Source of the DNA: Devosia sp. FJ2-5-3
Lineage (GTDB): Bacteria; Pseudomonadota; Alphaproteobacteria; Rhizobiales; Devosiaceae
Direction: 5' to 3'
Assembly (NCBI RefSeq): GCF_029201545.1
Contig: NZ_CP104007.1
Span: 3,754,501-3,818,500 of the forward strand
Length of the DNA: 64,000 nt
Position numbers and translations under genes: made by a program
Notes under the pieces: model-generated
What the model saw: only the letters and a program-made list of their open reading frames with translations
The model's database searches: none
What the model was told of the DNA's origin: nothing
In this document: in pieces, positions 36,372-44,942 of the stretch
Layout of the letters: each line of letters starts with the position of its first letter
Numbering within the stretch: position 1 is the first letter of the stretch

Positions 36372-36833
36372 TCATGCATAATGGGTTGGCACGCCTCGGG
36401 AGAGTTTTACGGTCTCCATGGAGATATAGGCGGACATGTCAAAAAGCTCGATCCGCCCGACAAGCTGCTTATAGACCACGTCATAATGCTCCACATTGGG
36501 GAGCACCATTTTCAGGATATAGTCGAAATTCCCGGTAAGCCGGTGCACTTCGACGATCTCGGGAATGGTGGCGACGGCGGCGTGGAATTTTTCGAGCCAG
36601 TCCGCGGCGTGGCTTCCCGTACGTATAATTACGAACACCGTTGTCGGCAGGCCCATGCGCCGCCGGTCGAGTTCGGCCGTGGTGCGGGCAATGAAACCCT
36701 CCTCCCGGAGCCTGGCGATGCGGCGCGAGCAGGCTGAGGCCGACAGGGCGACGGCGTCGGCGATCTCGGTCATGGGCGTATCGGCATCCGCCTGAAGCAG
36801 GCCCAAAATCTTCCTGTCACGCTCATCGAGCAC
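36372..36833 (-). CDS. Lrp/AsnC-family transcriptional regulator
   Basis: The protein has 153 residues from a GTG at 36833. Residues 1-60 form the AsnC HTH ([36 protein letters not shown]) and residues about 70-145 the RAM/AsnC ligand-binding domain ([18 protein letters not shown]). It is divergent from an Asp/Glu racemase gene; the shared 150-nt region carries an 11-bp inverted repeat likely to be its operator. It probably responds to an amino acid and controls the racemase and itself. Confidence 0.9.
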   Translation of the reverse strand: MLDERDRKILGLLQADADTPMTEIADAVALSASACSRRIARLREEGFIARTTAELDRRRMGLPTTVFVIIRTGSHAADWLEKFHAAVATIPEIVEVHRLTGNFDYILKMVLPNVEHYDVVYKQLVGRIELFDMSAYISMETVKLSRGVPTHYA

Positions 36834-36847
36834 GCCTCTACTCCCAT

Positions 36848-36899
36848 TGGTGCAATTTCCCAGCGCCTATAGCCTAACGCACGCCGTAAAATTGCACCA
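36848..36899. promoter_or_regulatory. Candidate Lrp-type operator pair
   Basis: TGGTGCAATTT (36848-36858) and its perfect reverse complement AAATTGCACCA (36889-36899) lie 41 bp apart centre to centre, about four helical turns, between the Lrp-family and racemase genes. That spacing suits two regulator dimers on one face of the DNA. Confidence 0.65.
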
Positions 36900-36983
36900 G
36901 TGGCGCGCCGGGCAAGAATATCTGCAAACCCGATGCCCGGCGCCCGGCCCATACTAAGCGTGGTCTGAAGCACGGGGATAAAA

Positions 36984-37694
36984 ATGAAAACCATCGGTCT
37001 GATCGGCGGCATGAGCTGGGAATCCACCGCGGTCTATTATCGGCGCATCAATGAGAGCGTTCGCGCCCTGCGCGGCGGATTGCACTCGGCCGAAATTGCC
37101 CTGCGTTCTCTGGACTTTAACCGGGTAGTCGAGTTGCAAAAGGCCGGGCGCTGGGAGGATGCGGGCACTCTCCTCGGCGAGGCCGGCGCGGGCCTGGCTC
37201 GGGGCGGCGCGGCCTGTGTGCTGATTTGCACCAATACCATGCATCTGGTTTCTGAGCCGGTGGCGCGGCTGAGTGGGGTGCCTTTGATTGATATTATCGA
37301 CGAGACGGCGGCGGCGCTGAAGGCGGATGGGCGGCGCAATCCGCTGCTGCTGGCGACGCGATATACGATGGAACATGGCTTCTATGCCGAGCGCATGGCG
37401 CGTCATGGCATCAGTGTCACCGTGCCGGAATGCGACGCGCGGGGAATTGTGCACGACATCATTTTTGATGAGCTTTGCCAAGGACTTGTAGAGGATGGCT
37501 CGCGCCGGCGCTATCTCGACATTATCGAGCAATCGCGCGCCCGGGGCGTCGATTCCGTCATCCTCGGCTGCACGGAAATCTCCCTGCTCGTCGACCCCAA
37601 TTCCCTCCCCCTTCCCGGCTATGATTCCACCGCCATCCATGCCGACGCGGCGGTGCGGTTTGCGCTGGCGGAGGAGCTGGAACGGGCGGCGTAA
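36984..37694 (+). CDS. Aspartate/glutamate racemase family protein
   Basis: The 236-residue PLP-independent racemase has both catalytic cysteines: C82 in LICTNTMHLVS and C196 in VILGCTEISLL. The N-terminus KTIGLIGGMSWESTAVYYRR is typical of aspartate racemases (RacX/YgeA-like). It would interconvert L- and D-amino acids, with Asp or Glu as best guess. It is divergent from an Lrp-family regulator and therefore probably regulated by an amino acid. Confidence 0.9.
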   Translation: MKTIGLIGGMSWESTAVYYRRINESVRALRGGLHSAEIALRSLDFNRVVELQKAGRWEDAGTLLGEAGAGLARGGAACVLICTNTMHLVSEPVARLSGVPLIDIIDETAAALKADGRRNPLLLATRYTMEHGFYAERMARHGISVTVPECDARGIVHDIIFDELCQGLVEDGSRRRYLDIIEQSRARGVDSVILGCTEISLLVDPNSLPLPGYDSTAIHADAAVRFALAEELERAA

Positions 37695-37716
37695 TGCCCG
37701 CAAAAGGGGCTTACCG

Positions 37717-37737
37717 GTTAGCAGAACGTTAGCATTG
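37717..37737 (+). repeat. 21-nt TTAGCA motif, copy 2
   Basis: Begins GGTTAGCAGAACG and continues TTAGCATT, 22 nt after the racemase stop. It differs from copy 1 at two positions. Confidence 0.6.
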
Positions 37738-37782
37738 GCGACGCGCCAATGCGAAAAAGGCGGGACCACGCCGACAAAGAAA

Positions 37783-37806
37783 AACCCCCGGCCGAAGCCG
37801 GGGGTT
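37783..37806. terminator. Terminator of the first DUF4214 gene
   Basis: AACCCCCGGC and GCCGGGGGTT pair perfectly around CGAA, with an A-run on the left that becomes a T-run for minus-strand transcripts. Nearly the same hairpin lies at 61530-61553 behind the paralogous gene. Confidence 0.85.
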
Positions 37807-37833
37807 CTCCTTCATAGAAACTAATCTTCAGAA

Positions 37834-39603
37834 CTAGATGATGAAGTTGGTAGCCGTCAGGTCTGCCAAGTTTGTCAGGCCAGTGACCTTGATCAGGCCG
37901 TCGCCGTTGTCAAAGCCTTGAGCGCCGCCGGTGGCATTCGTGAAGATATAGGCGTCAGAGCCATAAACGAACACGCTCTGCTGGCCAATAGTGGTGAAGC
38001 CCGCAGCTGCAGTAACTGCAGCGAAGAGCGAACCAGAGCCTGCAATTGAACCGAGTTCAAAGTTATCGAGAACGTCGCGAGCACCGCCTGCCGAAACATC
38101 AATCACGTCTTCTGCCTTGTTAAAGTCAGCGATAGTGATCAAGCTCTTAGCGAAGTTTGCCTCGGCGGCATCAGCGATGTTGTTCTGAACAGCAGCGCTG
38201 AACAGGAACTTGTCGGCCGCAGCACCGCCAGTAAGAGTCAGGGTGAACGCAGACGCGCCGCCAGCGACTGTGATCAGGTCGGAACCAGCACCGGTGCTGA
38301 TTGCCAGGTTAGCGGTAAGGCCTGCTGTGTCGGTAGTGACCAAGTCGGAGGCAGCCGAACCCGTGTAGGTGGTCAACTTTGCAGCTGAGGCCAGGTTGAT
38401 AGTGAGGGTGCCAGTAGCCGTGTTGGTCACGGTGGTGGTTTCACCAGCAGCAACAGTCAGATTCGCAGCAGCGGAGCCAGATATATTGATGGTCTGAGCG
38501 CCATAGAGCGAAGCCACGGTGTTAAGTGTCGTGCCGGTGCTTGACACGTTCAGCACTTCAATGCCGTTGAGCGCAACGGTGTCATTGGAGTTGGCGCCTT
38601 CGAGAACCAGAGTTGCAGCGTCAGCAGTGCCGCTCGCGCCAGCGAAGGTGACGTTGGTGGCGCCAGTGATCGTGCCCTTAAGGCCAACAGTGGTGCCGAG
38701 AGCGACAGCGGTCAGAGTTACAGTCCCAGTGCCAACGCCATCAACCGACGAGTCGTTCCAAACTTCAGTGACCGAGGTGGACTTGGAAAGGTCAAGAGTG
38801 ATGTCACCAGCGTTGGCGGCACCACCGGCCGTCAAGAACAGCTTTTCAACACTGGTCAACTCGATCGGAGTAGCCGGAGCATAGGTCGCAGAAGCAGCGG
38901 TGCCGTCCGTCTTGATAACGACCGTATCAACACCAAAACCGCCATTAGCTTTCGCGGTGGCAGTGCTGTTAGCGACAAGAGTAGTATAGGTGATTGTGTC
39001 GTTCTTGTCCGACGATGCAGTCGTCGACCCAGCAGCACCAACAGAAACTTCAGTACCGATCGCGACGGCAACAGCGTTGCCCTTGTTCGCATTGACCGCG
39101 ATATCGGCAATGGCCTTGTCGGTCGCAGCAGCGTTCGGGATTGACGATGCACTGCTGTTGACGGAAGCAAGGAAGGTGATGCCAGCCTGAGCAGCTGCTG
39201 TACCGCTGTAGTTGCCAACTTCGGCTGGGGTATCAAGGGCGGCAGTGAAGTTGTTCGCTGCAGTGATCTTGTTGTCGGCGGTGGTCTTGTCAGAGCCCTG
39301 GGCGCCATCAAGGATCGCGATTGCGATGTTGTTGATGTTCAGCGTGCCTTTGTTGAGCGCATCCACAAAGAAGTTAAGGCCGGTAGGCTCAGCATCACGA
39401 TTGAACAAGGACCGATAGATCGAGTTGACGATCTGCGTGTTGTTCATGCCGGCGAAGCGATCGGTGTATTCCTTCTGGCCAGCCAGGTTGTTGATGGCCG
39501 ACAGGTTGGCACCGTTGTTGGTGACGCCATTGAAATAGGCAAGGCCAGTCGGATCTGCCGGACGGCCAAACAGGGCGACGTATACGCCTTGAATCGTTGC
39601 CAT
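37834..39603 (-). CDS. DUF4214 surface protein with type I secretion-like C-terminus (paralogue 1)
   Basis: The 589-residue protein has no cysteine and no signal peptide. Residues 1-115 are a DUF4214 module (ATIQGVYVALFGRPADPTG, YRSLFNRDAEPTGLNFF, NINNIAIAILDGAQGSDK). The middle (about 180-450) is Ala/Thr/Val/Gly-rich with repeated short beta segments. The C-terminus has an RTX-like SLITIADFNKAEDVIDV segment and ends in the hydrophobic NFII, as type I secreted proteins and the Caulobacter S-layer protein RsaA do. Base composition is lower in GC than neighbouring genes. It is divergent from an XRE gene (39849) with shared palindromes. Likely a secreted surface-layer or adhesin protein; no function is proven. 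Confidence 0.82.
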   Translation of the reverse strand: MATIQGVYVALFGRPADPTGLAYFNGVTNNGANLSAINNLAGQKEYTDRFAGMNNTQIVNSIYRSLFNRDAEPTGLNFFVDALNKGTLNINNIAIAILDGAQGSDKTTADNKITAANNFTAALDTPAEVGNYSGTAAAQAGITFLASVNSSASSIPNAAATDKAIADIAVNANKGNAVAVAIGTEVSVGAAGSTTASSDKNDTITYTTLVANSTATAKANGGFGVDTVVIKTDGTAASATYAPATPIELTSVEKLFLTAGGAANAGDITLDLSKSTSVTEVWNDSSVDGVGTGTVTLTAVALGTTVGLKGTITGATNVTFAGASGTADAATLVLEGANSNDTVALNGIEVLNVSSTGTTLNTVASLYGAQTINISGSAAANLTVAAGETTTVTNTATGTLTINLASAAKLTTYTGSAASDLVTTDTAGLTANLAISTGAGSDLITVAGGASAFTLTLTGGAAADKFLFSAAVQNNIADAAEANFAKSLITIADFNKAEDVIDVSAGGARDVLDNFELGSIAGSGSLFAAVTAAAGFTTIGQQSVFVYGSDAYIFTNATGGAQGFDNGDGLIKVTGLTNLADLTATNFII

Positions 39604-39692
39604 GGAAATTTTCCTCTCGATAATTGACCCGGGCCGATCGGCCGGTCTGCAAAACGTCTAGACTCGTGCATTTCTTCCGTCAAGGCGAATCT

Positions 39693-39704
39693 ACAGTTTA
39701 CTGT
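39693..39704. promoter_or_regulatory. Palindrome proximal to DUF4214 gene 1
   Basis: ACAGT-TT-ACTGT, perfect 5-bp arms, 90 nt upstream of the DUF4214 start at 39603. A related site (63199-63214) lies at almost the same distance upstream of the paralogue. Confidence 0.55.
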
Positions 39705-39778
39705 TCTTGCAATAGCCACATTCGCGATTTTTTCCGAGTCTTCGGGGATTCCCGCCGAGTCGCCTCTATCGCAAGTTA

Positions 39779-39796
39779 CTTTACAGGACAGTAAAG
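39779..39796. promoter_or_regulatory. Palindrome proximal to XRE gene 1
   Basis: CTTTAC-AGGACA-GTAAAG, perfect 6-bp arms, 52 nt before the XRE start. It contains ACAGTAAAG, also present at 63384-63392 before the paralogous XRE gene. Confidence 0.55.
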
Positions 39797-39848
39797 CGAT
39801 GTCTATATACGCGCCACAACGAGGCTCGTTACAGCCAGGAGTCCAGCC

Positions 39849-40247
39849 ATGTACAGGAATCACTTTATAGCCCCAAGTGCTGACAGTGTTCAGCAGTCGC
39901 GAAGCGAAGCAGGTCGGTGGCTGAAGAGCCTGCGCGAGGGCGCGGGGATGAGCCAGAAGCAGCTCGCCCAGGCCGTGGGCTTTGAGTATTATACCTTCAT
40001 CTCTCAACTGGAGAGCGGGCGCGGACGACTGCCGCAGGGACAGTACATGGCCTTTTCACAGGCCCTCAATGTTCCGCTGCGCGAATTCGTGAAGACAATG
40101 ACGCGCTATTACGACCCGATTACTTACTACGCACTGTTCGAGAGCGAAGAACTGCCCGCATCCACCAGCGGAGAGACTGCCGGCCGGGACGATCTGGCCG
40201 CACGCCTCGAGCGGCTCGAAGCACTGGTCGCCAACAAGAACAATTAA
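39849..40247 (+). CDS. XRE-family regulator paired with DUF4214 gene 1
   Basis: The 132-residue protein has an N-terminal Cro/C1-type HTH (residues about 20-78: RWLKSLREGAGMSQKQLAQA, then FEYYTFISQLESGRGRLP) followed by TRYYDPITYYALF and a C-terminal helix with RLERLEALVANK. It is clearly paralogous to the protein at 63430-63813, sharing VGFEYYTFISQ-ESGRG and the -MT-RY-DP-TY- segment. Each sits divergent from a DUF4214 surface protein gene. It most likely represses or activates its neighbour through the ACAGTAAA-type palindromes. Confidence 0.88.
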   Translation: MYRNHFIAPSADSVQQSRSEAGRWLKSLREGAGMSQKQLAQAVGFEYYTFISQLESGRGRLPQGQYMAFSQALNVPLREFVKTMTRYYDPITYYALFESEELPASTSGETAGRDDLAARLERLEALVANKNN

Positions 40248-40785
40248 AAGGCCAATTTTCCAAAGCTCAAATCTTGAAACACACCATCTCGGCCGACCGA
40301 TGATGGATTTGTTCGAGATTTGGGCCGGATTGATCTTGCTGATGGCGTTGGCCCGATTTGGCGCTCGGACGTATATAGCAGAGGTGATCTCTGGAGTTGG
40401 AAGGCCGAGGCGCTGGCCTGCTTGAGGCTCGGCCACGGCTATCCGCCGGCATTGCCGAGATGCTCGCCCTCAGTCCCGCCCTTTCAATTTCGGCCGGCAG
40501 AGCGCCGTGGCCTGGCCCCTCGAAAAATATATTACGAGGCTGGCGCGCAGCCCCTTCCAGCCCACCAAACGCCACCGGCGGGTGGCTTAAGCTAAAGTAA
40601 TTACTGCACTTCTCGAATCAATCCGATGGATTAATTCGCCCTAGGCTGAAGGGTTTAGGGCGCGCCGCGGCGCCTAGCCTTAACTATCCGAAAAGGTTAA
40701 CAATTGATTTACGCGAGCTCGTGAGGTTTATTGTCCTCAGAGGGGGCGGCAAGATGCGCGTAAGACCCCAGTTGTGGGGACGACA
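40248..40785. other. Long intergenic region before third DUF4214 gene
   Basis: This 538-nt stretch has short open frames without coding character; I see no gene. It becomes AT-rich after 40590. It holds the palindrome AGTAATTACT (40596-40605), which resembles the AGTAA/TTACT half-sites of the XRE operators, and a near CtrA-type box TTAA-N7-TTTA at 40697-40711, 75 nt before the ATG. Promoters for the next gene must lie here. Confidence 0.5.
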
Positions 40786-42645
40786 ATGTCAGCAGCAATT
40801 CAAGGAATCTACATCGCACTCTTCGGCCGCCCGGCCGATCCAGGCGGCCTGGCTTACTGGACAGAAGTGACGAAGGGCGGCGCCGATCTTTCCGCCATGC
40901 TCAGTGTTCTGCCGAATTTGACGGAATATACGGCGCGTTTTGAGGGACAGACTCCGGACCAGGTGATTACGACTGTCTACCAGAATCTGTTCGGTCGCGC
41001 CCCCGACGCAGAAGGCCTGGCCTTCTTCAAGGGGCAGCTGGCATCCGGCGCGCAGACCCTTGCAACGATCGCCGTCAATATCATGCAGGGCGCGCAGGGC
41101 GACGACAAGGCAGACGTGACCGCCAAGGTCAGCGCTGCCGAGCTGTTCACGGCATCGCTGGATACGCCGGAAGAAATCGCGGCCTATCAGGGCGCTGACG
41201 CGGCCGCCCTGGCCAAGAAATTCCTCGACACTGTCGATAAGGACAAGCCGGCAACGCCCGAGAGCGTGGAAAAAGCTGCGGGCGCTGTGGTGGCGGGGCA
41301 GGATCCGACGGGCGGTCAGGCGCCTAACCCGGGTGGTGGCACTGGGGGTACGCCGGATCCGGTCCCGCATTATGACACGGACTATGTTGACATGTTGGGA
41401 GCAAACATCGGCGGCAAACTTTTCGCCGGTAAAGGCAATTCCGCCGCTGGCTTCGCTGTAGCCGTAAATGACAAGGCCGGGATCGAGCTCGGGCTCGACG
41501 TGCGCTATCGCAACGACCCTACCGACATCGCGCCGGGCACACCGGACAATCTTGCTCGAGCCAATGACCTGCGGTTTGCCTATTCCGTGGCACAGGAAGG
41601 CGGGATCGACCTGCAGAAGTACACCTACAAGCTCGAAATCGACATCGATGCCTCAGCTGCTCAAGAGTGGGTGACATTTGAGCTTCGGGCTGATCAGACA
41701 CCTGGGATGGGCAACAACAACTCGAATTCACAGTTTGACTGGGTTCAGGTCGATTCGAATGGCAACGCAGTTGGTGGCGGCAAGTCCATCGCCGACGACG
41801 GCGGCAACGCCGCAGTTTCGCAAAATATTCAGGCTCTGCATTGGTATACCGGTAAGGAACTGATCCAAGATGGCGGTCTGTACGACATCAAGCTGACGGC
41901 AACAAACAAGCTCGGACAGATCGAAGCTCAGAATGTCATTCAGCTCAATCCAGTTCTGCCGGAGAACTACTCCACGGTTACTCGGGGGGCTGTCGCAGAC
42001 CTTAACGGGAATTTGTTTGTTGGATCGGGTAACACTGCTAGCGGCTTCAACGTGGTCACCCTTGCAAACGGCATCGAACTCGGTCTCGGCGGCCGGTACG
42101 CCTACGGCGACACTCGGAACGTCGAATTGACTCCAGATGGCCCCGTAATCAACATCGGCTCTTTGGACAGCGCGCGGCTTGCGTATTCGGTGGCTGGCGT
42201 TACTGCCGACACGCTCAATGACTTCGTTATTCGCCTGAAGATTGATACTAACGCCGGCGATGGATCGGACTTCATCATATTGCAGCTGGCAGCTAACGGA
42301 CGAGAGAACGGAGGTAACAGCTTCGGCGTTGTAAACTCGGGCGGGAATTCTCACTTCGTTTGGAAAGCCGCCACGGACATCAGCTTTAGCAGTAATCAGC
42401 TACCAGGCCCAATTAACATCCCAAAAGGACAGAATGCCATCACAGACGACGGCGGCAACGAGAGCGTGACTCAGAATATCTTGGCACCCGGTTGGTTTGA
42501 CGAGCTGCCTAACACCTCCGCATGGCAACCCGGTAAGTACGATGTCATTCTGGAAGTTGTGTCCAAGGACCATTATGGGAACGAGGTTGCAGTCGTTGGC
42601 CAGAACCATGTGGTGTATAACGTCGCTAACATCATCCCCGAATAA
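40786..42645 (+). CDS. DUF4214 surface protein with two tandem unknown domains (paralogue 3)
   Basis: The protein has 619 residues from the ATG at 40786 (TGGGGA ribosome site); a GTG at 40774 is possible but the ATG aligns with the other DUF4214 starts. No cysteine and no signal peptide. Residues 1-110 are DUF4214 (AAIQGIYIALFGRPADPGG, YQNLFGRAPDAEGLAFF). A Gly/Pro linker (GGQAPNPGGGTGGTPDP) leads to two related domains of about 190-220 residues: both start with G-LF-G-GN-A-GF and contain GIELGL--RY, ARA/ARL-AYSVA and DDGGN-(A/S)V-QNI. The C-terminus (VANIIPE) differs from the RTX-like ends of the two paralogues. The second half is AT-richer than neighbouring genes. I do not recognise the repeated domain. 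Confidence 0.8.
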   Translation: MSAAIQGIYIALFGRPADPGGLAYWTEVTKGGADLSAMLSVLPNLTEYTARFEGQTPDQVITTVYQNLFGRAPDAEGLAFFKGQLASGAQTLATIAVNIMQGAQGDDKADVTAKVSAAELFTASLDTPEEIAAYQGADAAALAKKFLDTVDKDKPATPESVEKAAGAVVAGQDPTGGQAPNPGGGTGGTPDPVPHYDTDYVDMLGANIGGKLFAGKGNSAAGFAVAVNDKAGIELGLDVRYRNDPTDIAPGTPDNLARANDLRFAYSVAQEGGIDLQKYTYKLEIDIDASAAQEWVTFELRADQTPGMGNNNSNSQFDWVQVDSNGNAVGGGKSIADDGGNAAVSQNIQALHWYTGKELIQDGGLYDIKLTATNKLGQIEAQNVIQLNPVLPENYSTVTRGAVADLNGNLFVGSGNTASGFNVVTLANGIELGLGGRYAYGDTRNVELTPDGPVINIGSLDSARLAYSVAGVTADTLNDFVIRLKIDTNAGDGSDFIILQLAANGRENGGNSFGVVNSGGNSHFVWKAATDISFSSNQLPGPINIPKGQNAITDDGGNESVTQNILAPGWFDELPNTSAWQPGKYDVILEVVSKDHYGNEVAVVGQNHVVYNVANIIPE

Positions 42646-42675
42646 CACCCACACACCGCCACCCACATACCCCAG

Positions 42676-42704
42676 CACCTCCGGAGCCATCCGGGGGTGT
42701 TTTT
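42676..42704 (+). terminator. Terminator of DUF4214 gene 3
   Basis: CACCTCCGGA (42676-42685) and TCCGGGGGTG (42690-42699) pair with one G-T, followed by TTTTT. It lies 30 nt after the stop codon. Confidence 0.85.
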
Positions 42705-43013
42705 CTATCTCGACTGCGCAGGCCTTGCTCGGGGCGCCTGCCGTGGACATGGCAGCAGTGCGGCTCGGCGTGTCCGAGGCAGTCCGTGGCAGCAAGCCGG
42801 CGCCAGTGCTCCTTCACGGGGGACGACCGGCCGACCCGACCACATCAGCCGCGCAAGCTTTGGCTGTTCCGGCTCTCGCGGCTGCCTCACCGTGCACATC
42901 TTAAGGGTTTGAACGCAAACGGGAATCCCACCCTAAACCCCGCATGGGCCACAAAAAACTTGTAGGGAAAACGTAAAAAATGCTTGGATCGCGTATCTCT
43001 TGGGGGAGAGAAC
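42705..43013. other. Intergenic region without visible gene
   Basis: About 309 nt between the terminator and the next gene. Open frames on both strands here lack ribosome sites and recognisable sequence. The stretch near 42910-43000 becomes A-rich and probably carries the promoter of the following gene. Confidence 0.5.
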
Positions 43014-43940
43014 ATGAGCCAATCTGCCGACGACCTGCCGCGACTGCTCTCGGATATTGCGGCCGAATTGCCGCCTTATGCGACGACGGAGGATATTCTC
43101 AGCCATCCGCGCTTTGCCCTTGCCCGCAATCACTACATGCGGGTGATGATCGACTCCTATAAGGCCGACACCGCCCTGCGGCACCTGATGCATGAAATGG
43201 GCCGCAATGTGCTGTTCAACATCATCCTGGGCCAGGATGCCCTGAAAAACCCGGACGACCCCTCGACCTGGCCCAGCGTCGGGAGCCTCCGCGACGTCTT
43301 CATGCCCTTCGGGCTTTCGAGCCCGCGCAGCTTTGACGACACGCTGGCGCGCATGCAGATCATCGGGCTGATCGAGATCATCCCCGCGCCGGACGATCGC
43401 AGGCGGCGGCTCGTCGTGCCCACGGAAAAGATGATCCGGGAAGACCTCATCTGGCTGGCCGACCACATGTCGCCGCTGGCGGTGCTTTTTCCGGAGCGCG
43501 ACGACTATTTGCCGGCCCTCAGCCATGACAGGGAACACCAGTGCGCCCAGCGGATCATTTCCACGCAGAACTACGGCGAGGCCTATGAAATCCTCACCCC
43601 CACCGATCCGATCCTGGCCCTGCTGCTGCGTCAGGATGCCATGAAAATCCTGTTTTCCTACATGCTGGCGGCCCAGGACACCGGGGGCAGCCGCGCCTCA
43701 TTGCCCTATCAGGACGTCGCCAACAGGACATCCACATCGCGAACGCATGTGCGCAATTTGCTCTATGACCTCGAAAAGATGGACATGGTGAAACTGCATC
43801 AACGCGGGGGGCGGGATGTCGAGATCACCCCGGCGCTCTGGTCGATCATCGATTATTTTCTGGCCAAGTCCATGTCCGGCCATGATCTCGTCTGGCAGGT
43901 CGCCAGACAGATCGTCGCCGCCGACGCCATGGCCGCCTGA
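43014..43940 (+). CDS. Double winged-helix DNA-binding protein
   Basis: The protein has 308 residues from the ATG at 43014, which follows GGGGGAGAG. Two regions look like winged helix-turn-helix domains: residues about 95-150 (SPRSFDDTLARMQIIGLIEI, DDRRRRLVVPTEKM) and about 225-285 (DVANRTSTSRTHVRNLLYDL, then KMDMVKLHQRGGRDVEIT). The second resembles MarR/GntR-like wings. A single chain with two such halves could bind DNA as a pseudo-dimer. No ligand domain is evident. Target unknown. It stands alone, followed by a strong terminator. Confidence 0.7.
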   Translation: MSQSADDLPRLLSDIAAELPPYATTEDILSHPRFALARNHYMRVMIDSYKADTALRHLMHEMGRNVLFNIILGQDALKNPDDPSTWPSVGSLRDVFMPFGLSSPRSFDDTLARMQIIGLIEIIPAPDDRRRRLVVPTEKMIREDLIWLADHMSPLAVLFPERDDYLPALSHDREHQCAQRIISTQNYGEAYEILTPTDPILALLLRQDAMKILFSYMLAAQDTGGSRASLPYQDVANRTSTSRTHVRNLLYDLEKMDMVKLHQRGGRDVEITPALWSIIDYFLAKSMSGHDLVWQVARQIVAADAMAA

Positions 43941-44041
43941 TATACGCAGTTGTTTCCAACACAAGCCCGCCGGGGCCTGCTTTAAAAGCCGGGACTGACC
44001 TCTATCGTTCGGTGGGGCCGGTCCCTGACTGACAGAACTTG

Positions 44042-44082
44042 CGCCCGGCTGGTGGCTCCTGGCCTCACCGGGCGTTTTTTTT
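44042..44082 (+). terminator. Rho-independent terminator
   Basis: CGCCCGG (44042-44048) and CCGGGCG (44068-44074) form the stem, followed by eight Ts. It lies about 100 nt after the double winged-helix gene. Confidence 0.8.
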
Positions 44083-44213
44083 GCGCTTCGCGCGGCGCGG
44101 GTCATTGCCCGCAAAAAGTTCCGGTTCGGCCGGCCATGGACGCGAAAACTTCCACCCCTTCAGGCGGCCCAGGGTGCATTTAATGCGCTCGACCCCTTGA
44201 GGAGGAAGACGTG

Positions 44214-44426
44214 ATGAACCTTGTCATTTCCCAGCCCGTGCGTGCCCGCTGGGCGATCCTGCACGCGCTCCGCAGCGCCCTCAGCCTGCGACGCAGTCCG
44301 CGCCTGCCGAGGGGGCTCGACCGTCGCCAAATACAGGATGCGGGCATTCCCTGGGAGCTGGCGGGCTATGGCCGTGGGGCCGATGTTTCCATGCTGCCGA
44401 TCGTCATGCTCGAGTCGCAGCGCTGA
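44214..44426 (+). CDS. Small DUF1127-like protein
   Basis: A 70-residue basic protein preceded by a strong ribosome site (GAGGAGGAAG); a GTG one codon upstream is also possible. The segment PRGLDRRQIQDAGIPWELAG recalls the L-DR-LRDIGL core of DUF1127 proteins, which in alphaproteobacteria are small regulators of phosphate, carbon or RNA metabolism. The match is partial, so function is not assigned. An overlapping open frame (44221-44436) has no ribosome site. Confidence 0.5.
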   Translation: MNLVISQPVRARWAILHALRSALSLRRSPRLPRGLDRRQIQDAGIPWELAGYGRGADVSMLPIVMLESQR

Positions 44427-44495
44427 ACCGGCATAGTTGCCAAGAAGGGGCGCGCCGCCCCTCCCACCCGCTGCGGGCATGCCTACAGATCCGGA

Positions 44496-44759
44496 TCAGC
44501 GCTCCGGCGGCGCTTCCACCATGCCCAGGGCGGACATGTAGAGCTCGAGCAGGGCTTCCTGCTCCATGCGCTCATTGGCATCCTGCTTGCGGATGGTGAC
44601 GATCTTGCGCAGGATCTTGGTATCGAAGCCATTGCCCTTGGCCTCGGCGTAGATTTCCTTGATATCGGCGGCGATGGCTGCCTTCTCTTCTTCCATGCGT
44701 TCGATGCGTTCGATGAAGGCCCGGAGCTGGTCCTGGGCGACGCTGTCTTCGACGGCCAT
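44496..44759 (-). CDS. gapR: GapR-family nucleoid-associated protein (DUF2312)
   Basis: The protein has 87 residues from the ATG at 44759, 7 nt after AGAGG; upstream in-frame ATGs are too close to that site. It matches GapR along its length: a coiled-coil helix ([20 protein letters not shown]), then the hallmark [30 protein letters not shown] and LYMSALGMV. GapR of Caulobacter (89 residues) is an essential protein that clamps overtwisted, AT-rich DNA and assists replication and transcription. Confidence 0.92.
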   Translation of the reverse strand: MAVEDSVAQDQLRAFIERIERMEEEKAAIAADIKEIYAEAKGNGFDTKILRKIVTIRKQDANERMEQEALLELYMSALGMVEAPPER

Positions 44760-44942
44760 TAACATACCTCTTTTGTTCTGGCCCCGTTTCAATCCTAAGC
44801 GCGGCGTCGGTTCAAGCCCCTTGTGGTTCTATCCCCCATATCCCCTGTCGCTGAGTGCGCCCAAGTTCGCAATTCCGTCAAATCGACCCCTTAGCCATTG
44901 ACCTTGTCTTCCGCTTCGTTTCAAACGAAAGGCAATCTTCCA

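Noticed and set aside
40267..40600. Short open frames in the gap before the third DUF4214 gene
   Set aside because: No ribosome site, no coherent protein, and frames on both strands compete. Treated as intergenic.
44221..44436. Alternative small open frame overlapping the DUF1127-like protein
   Set aside because: It has no ribosome site, while the overlapping frame from 44214 follows GAGGAGG.
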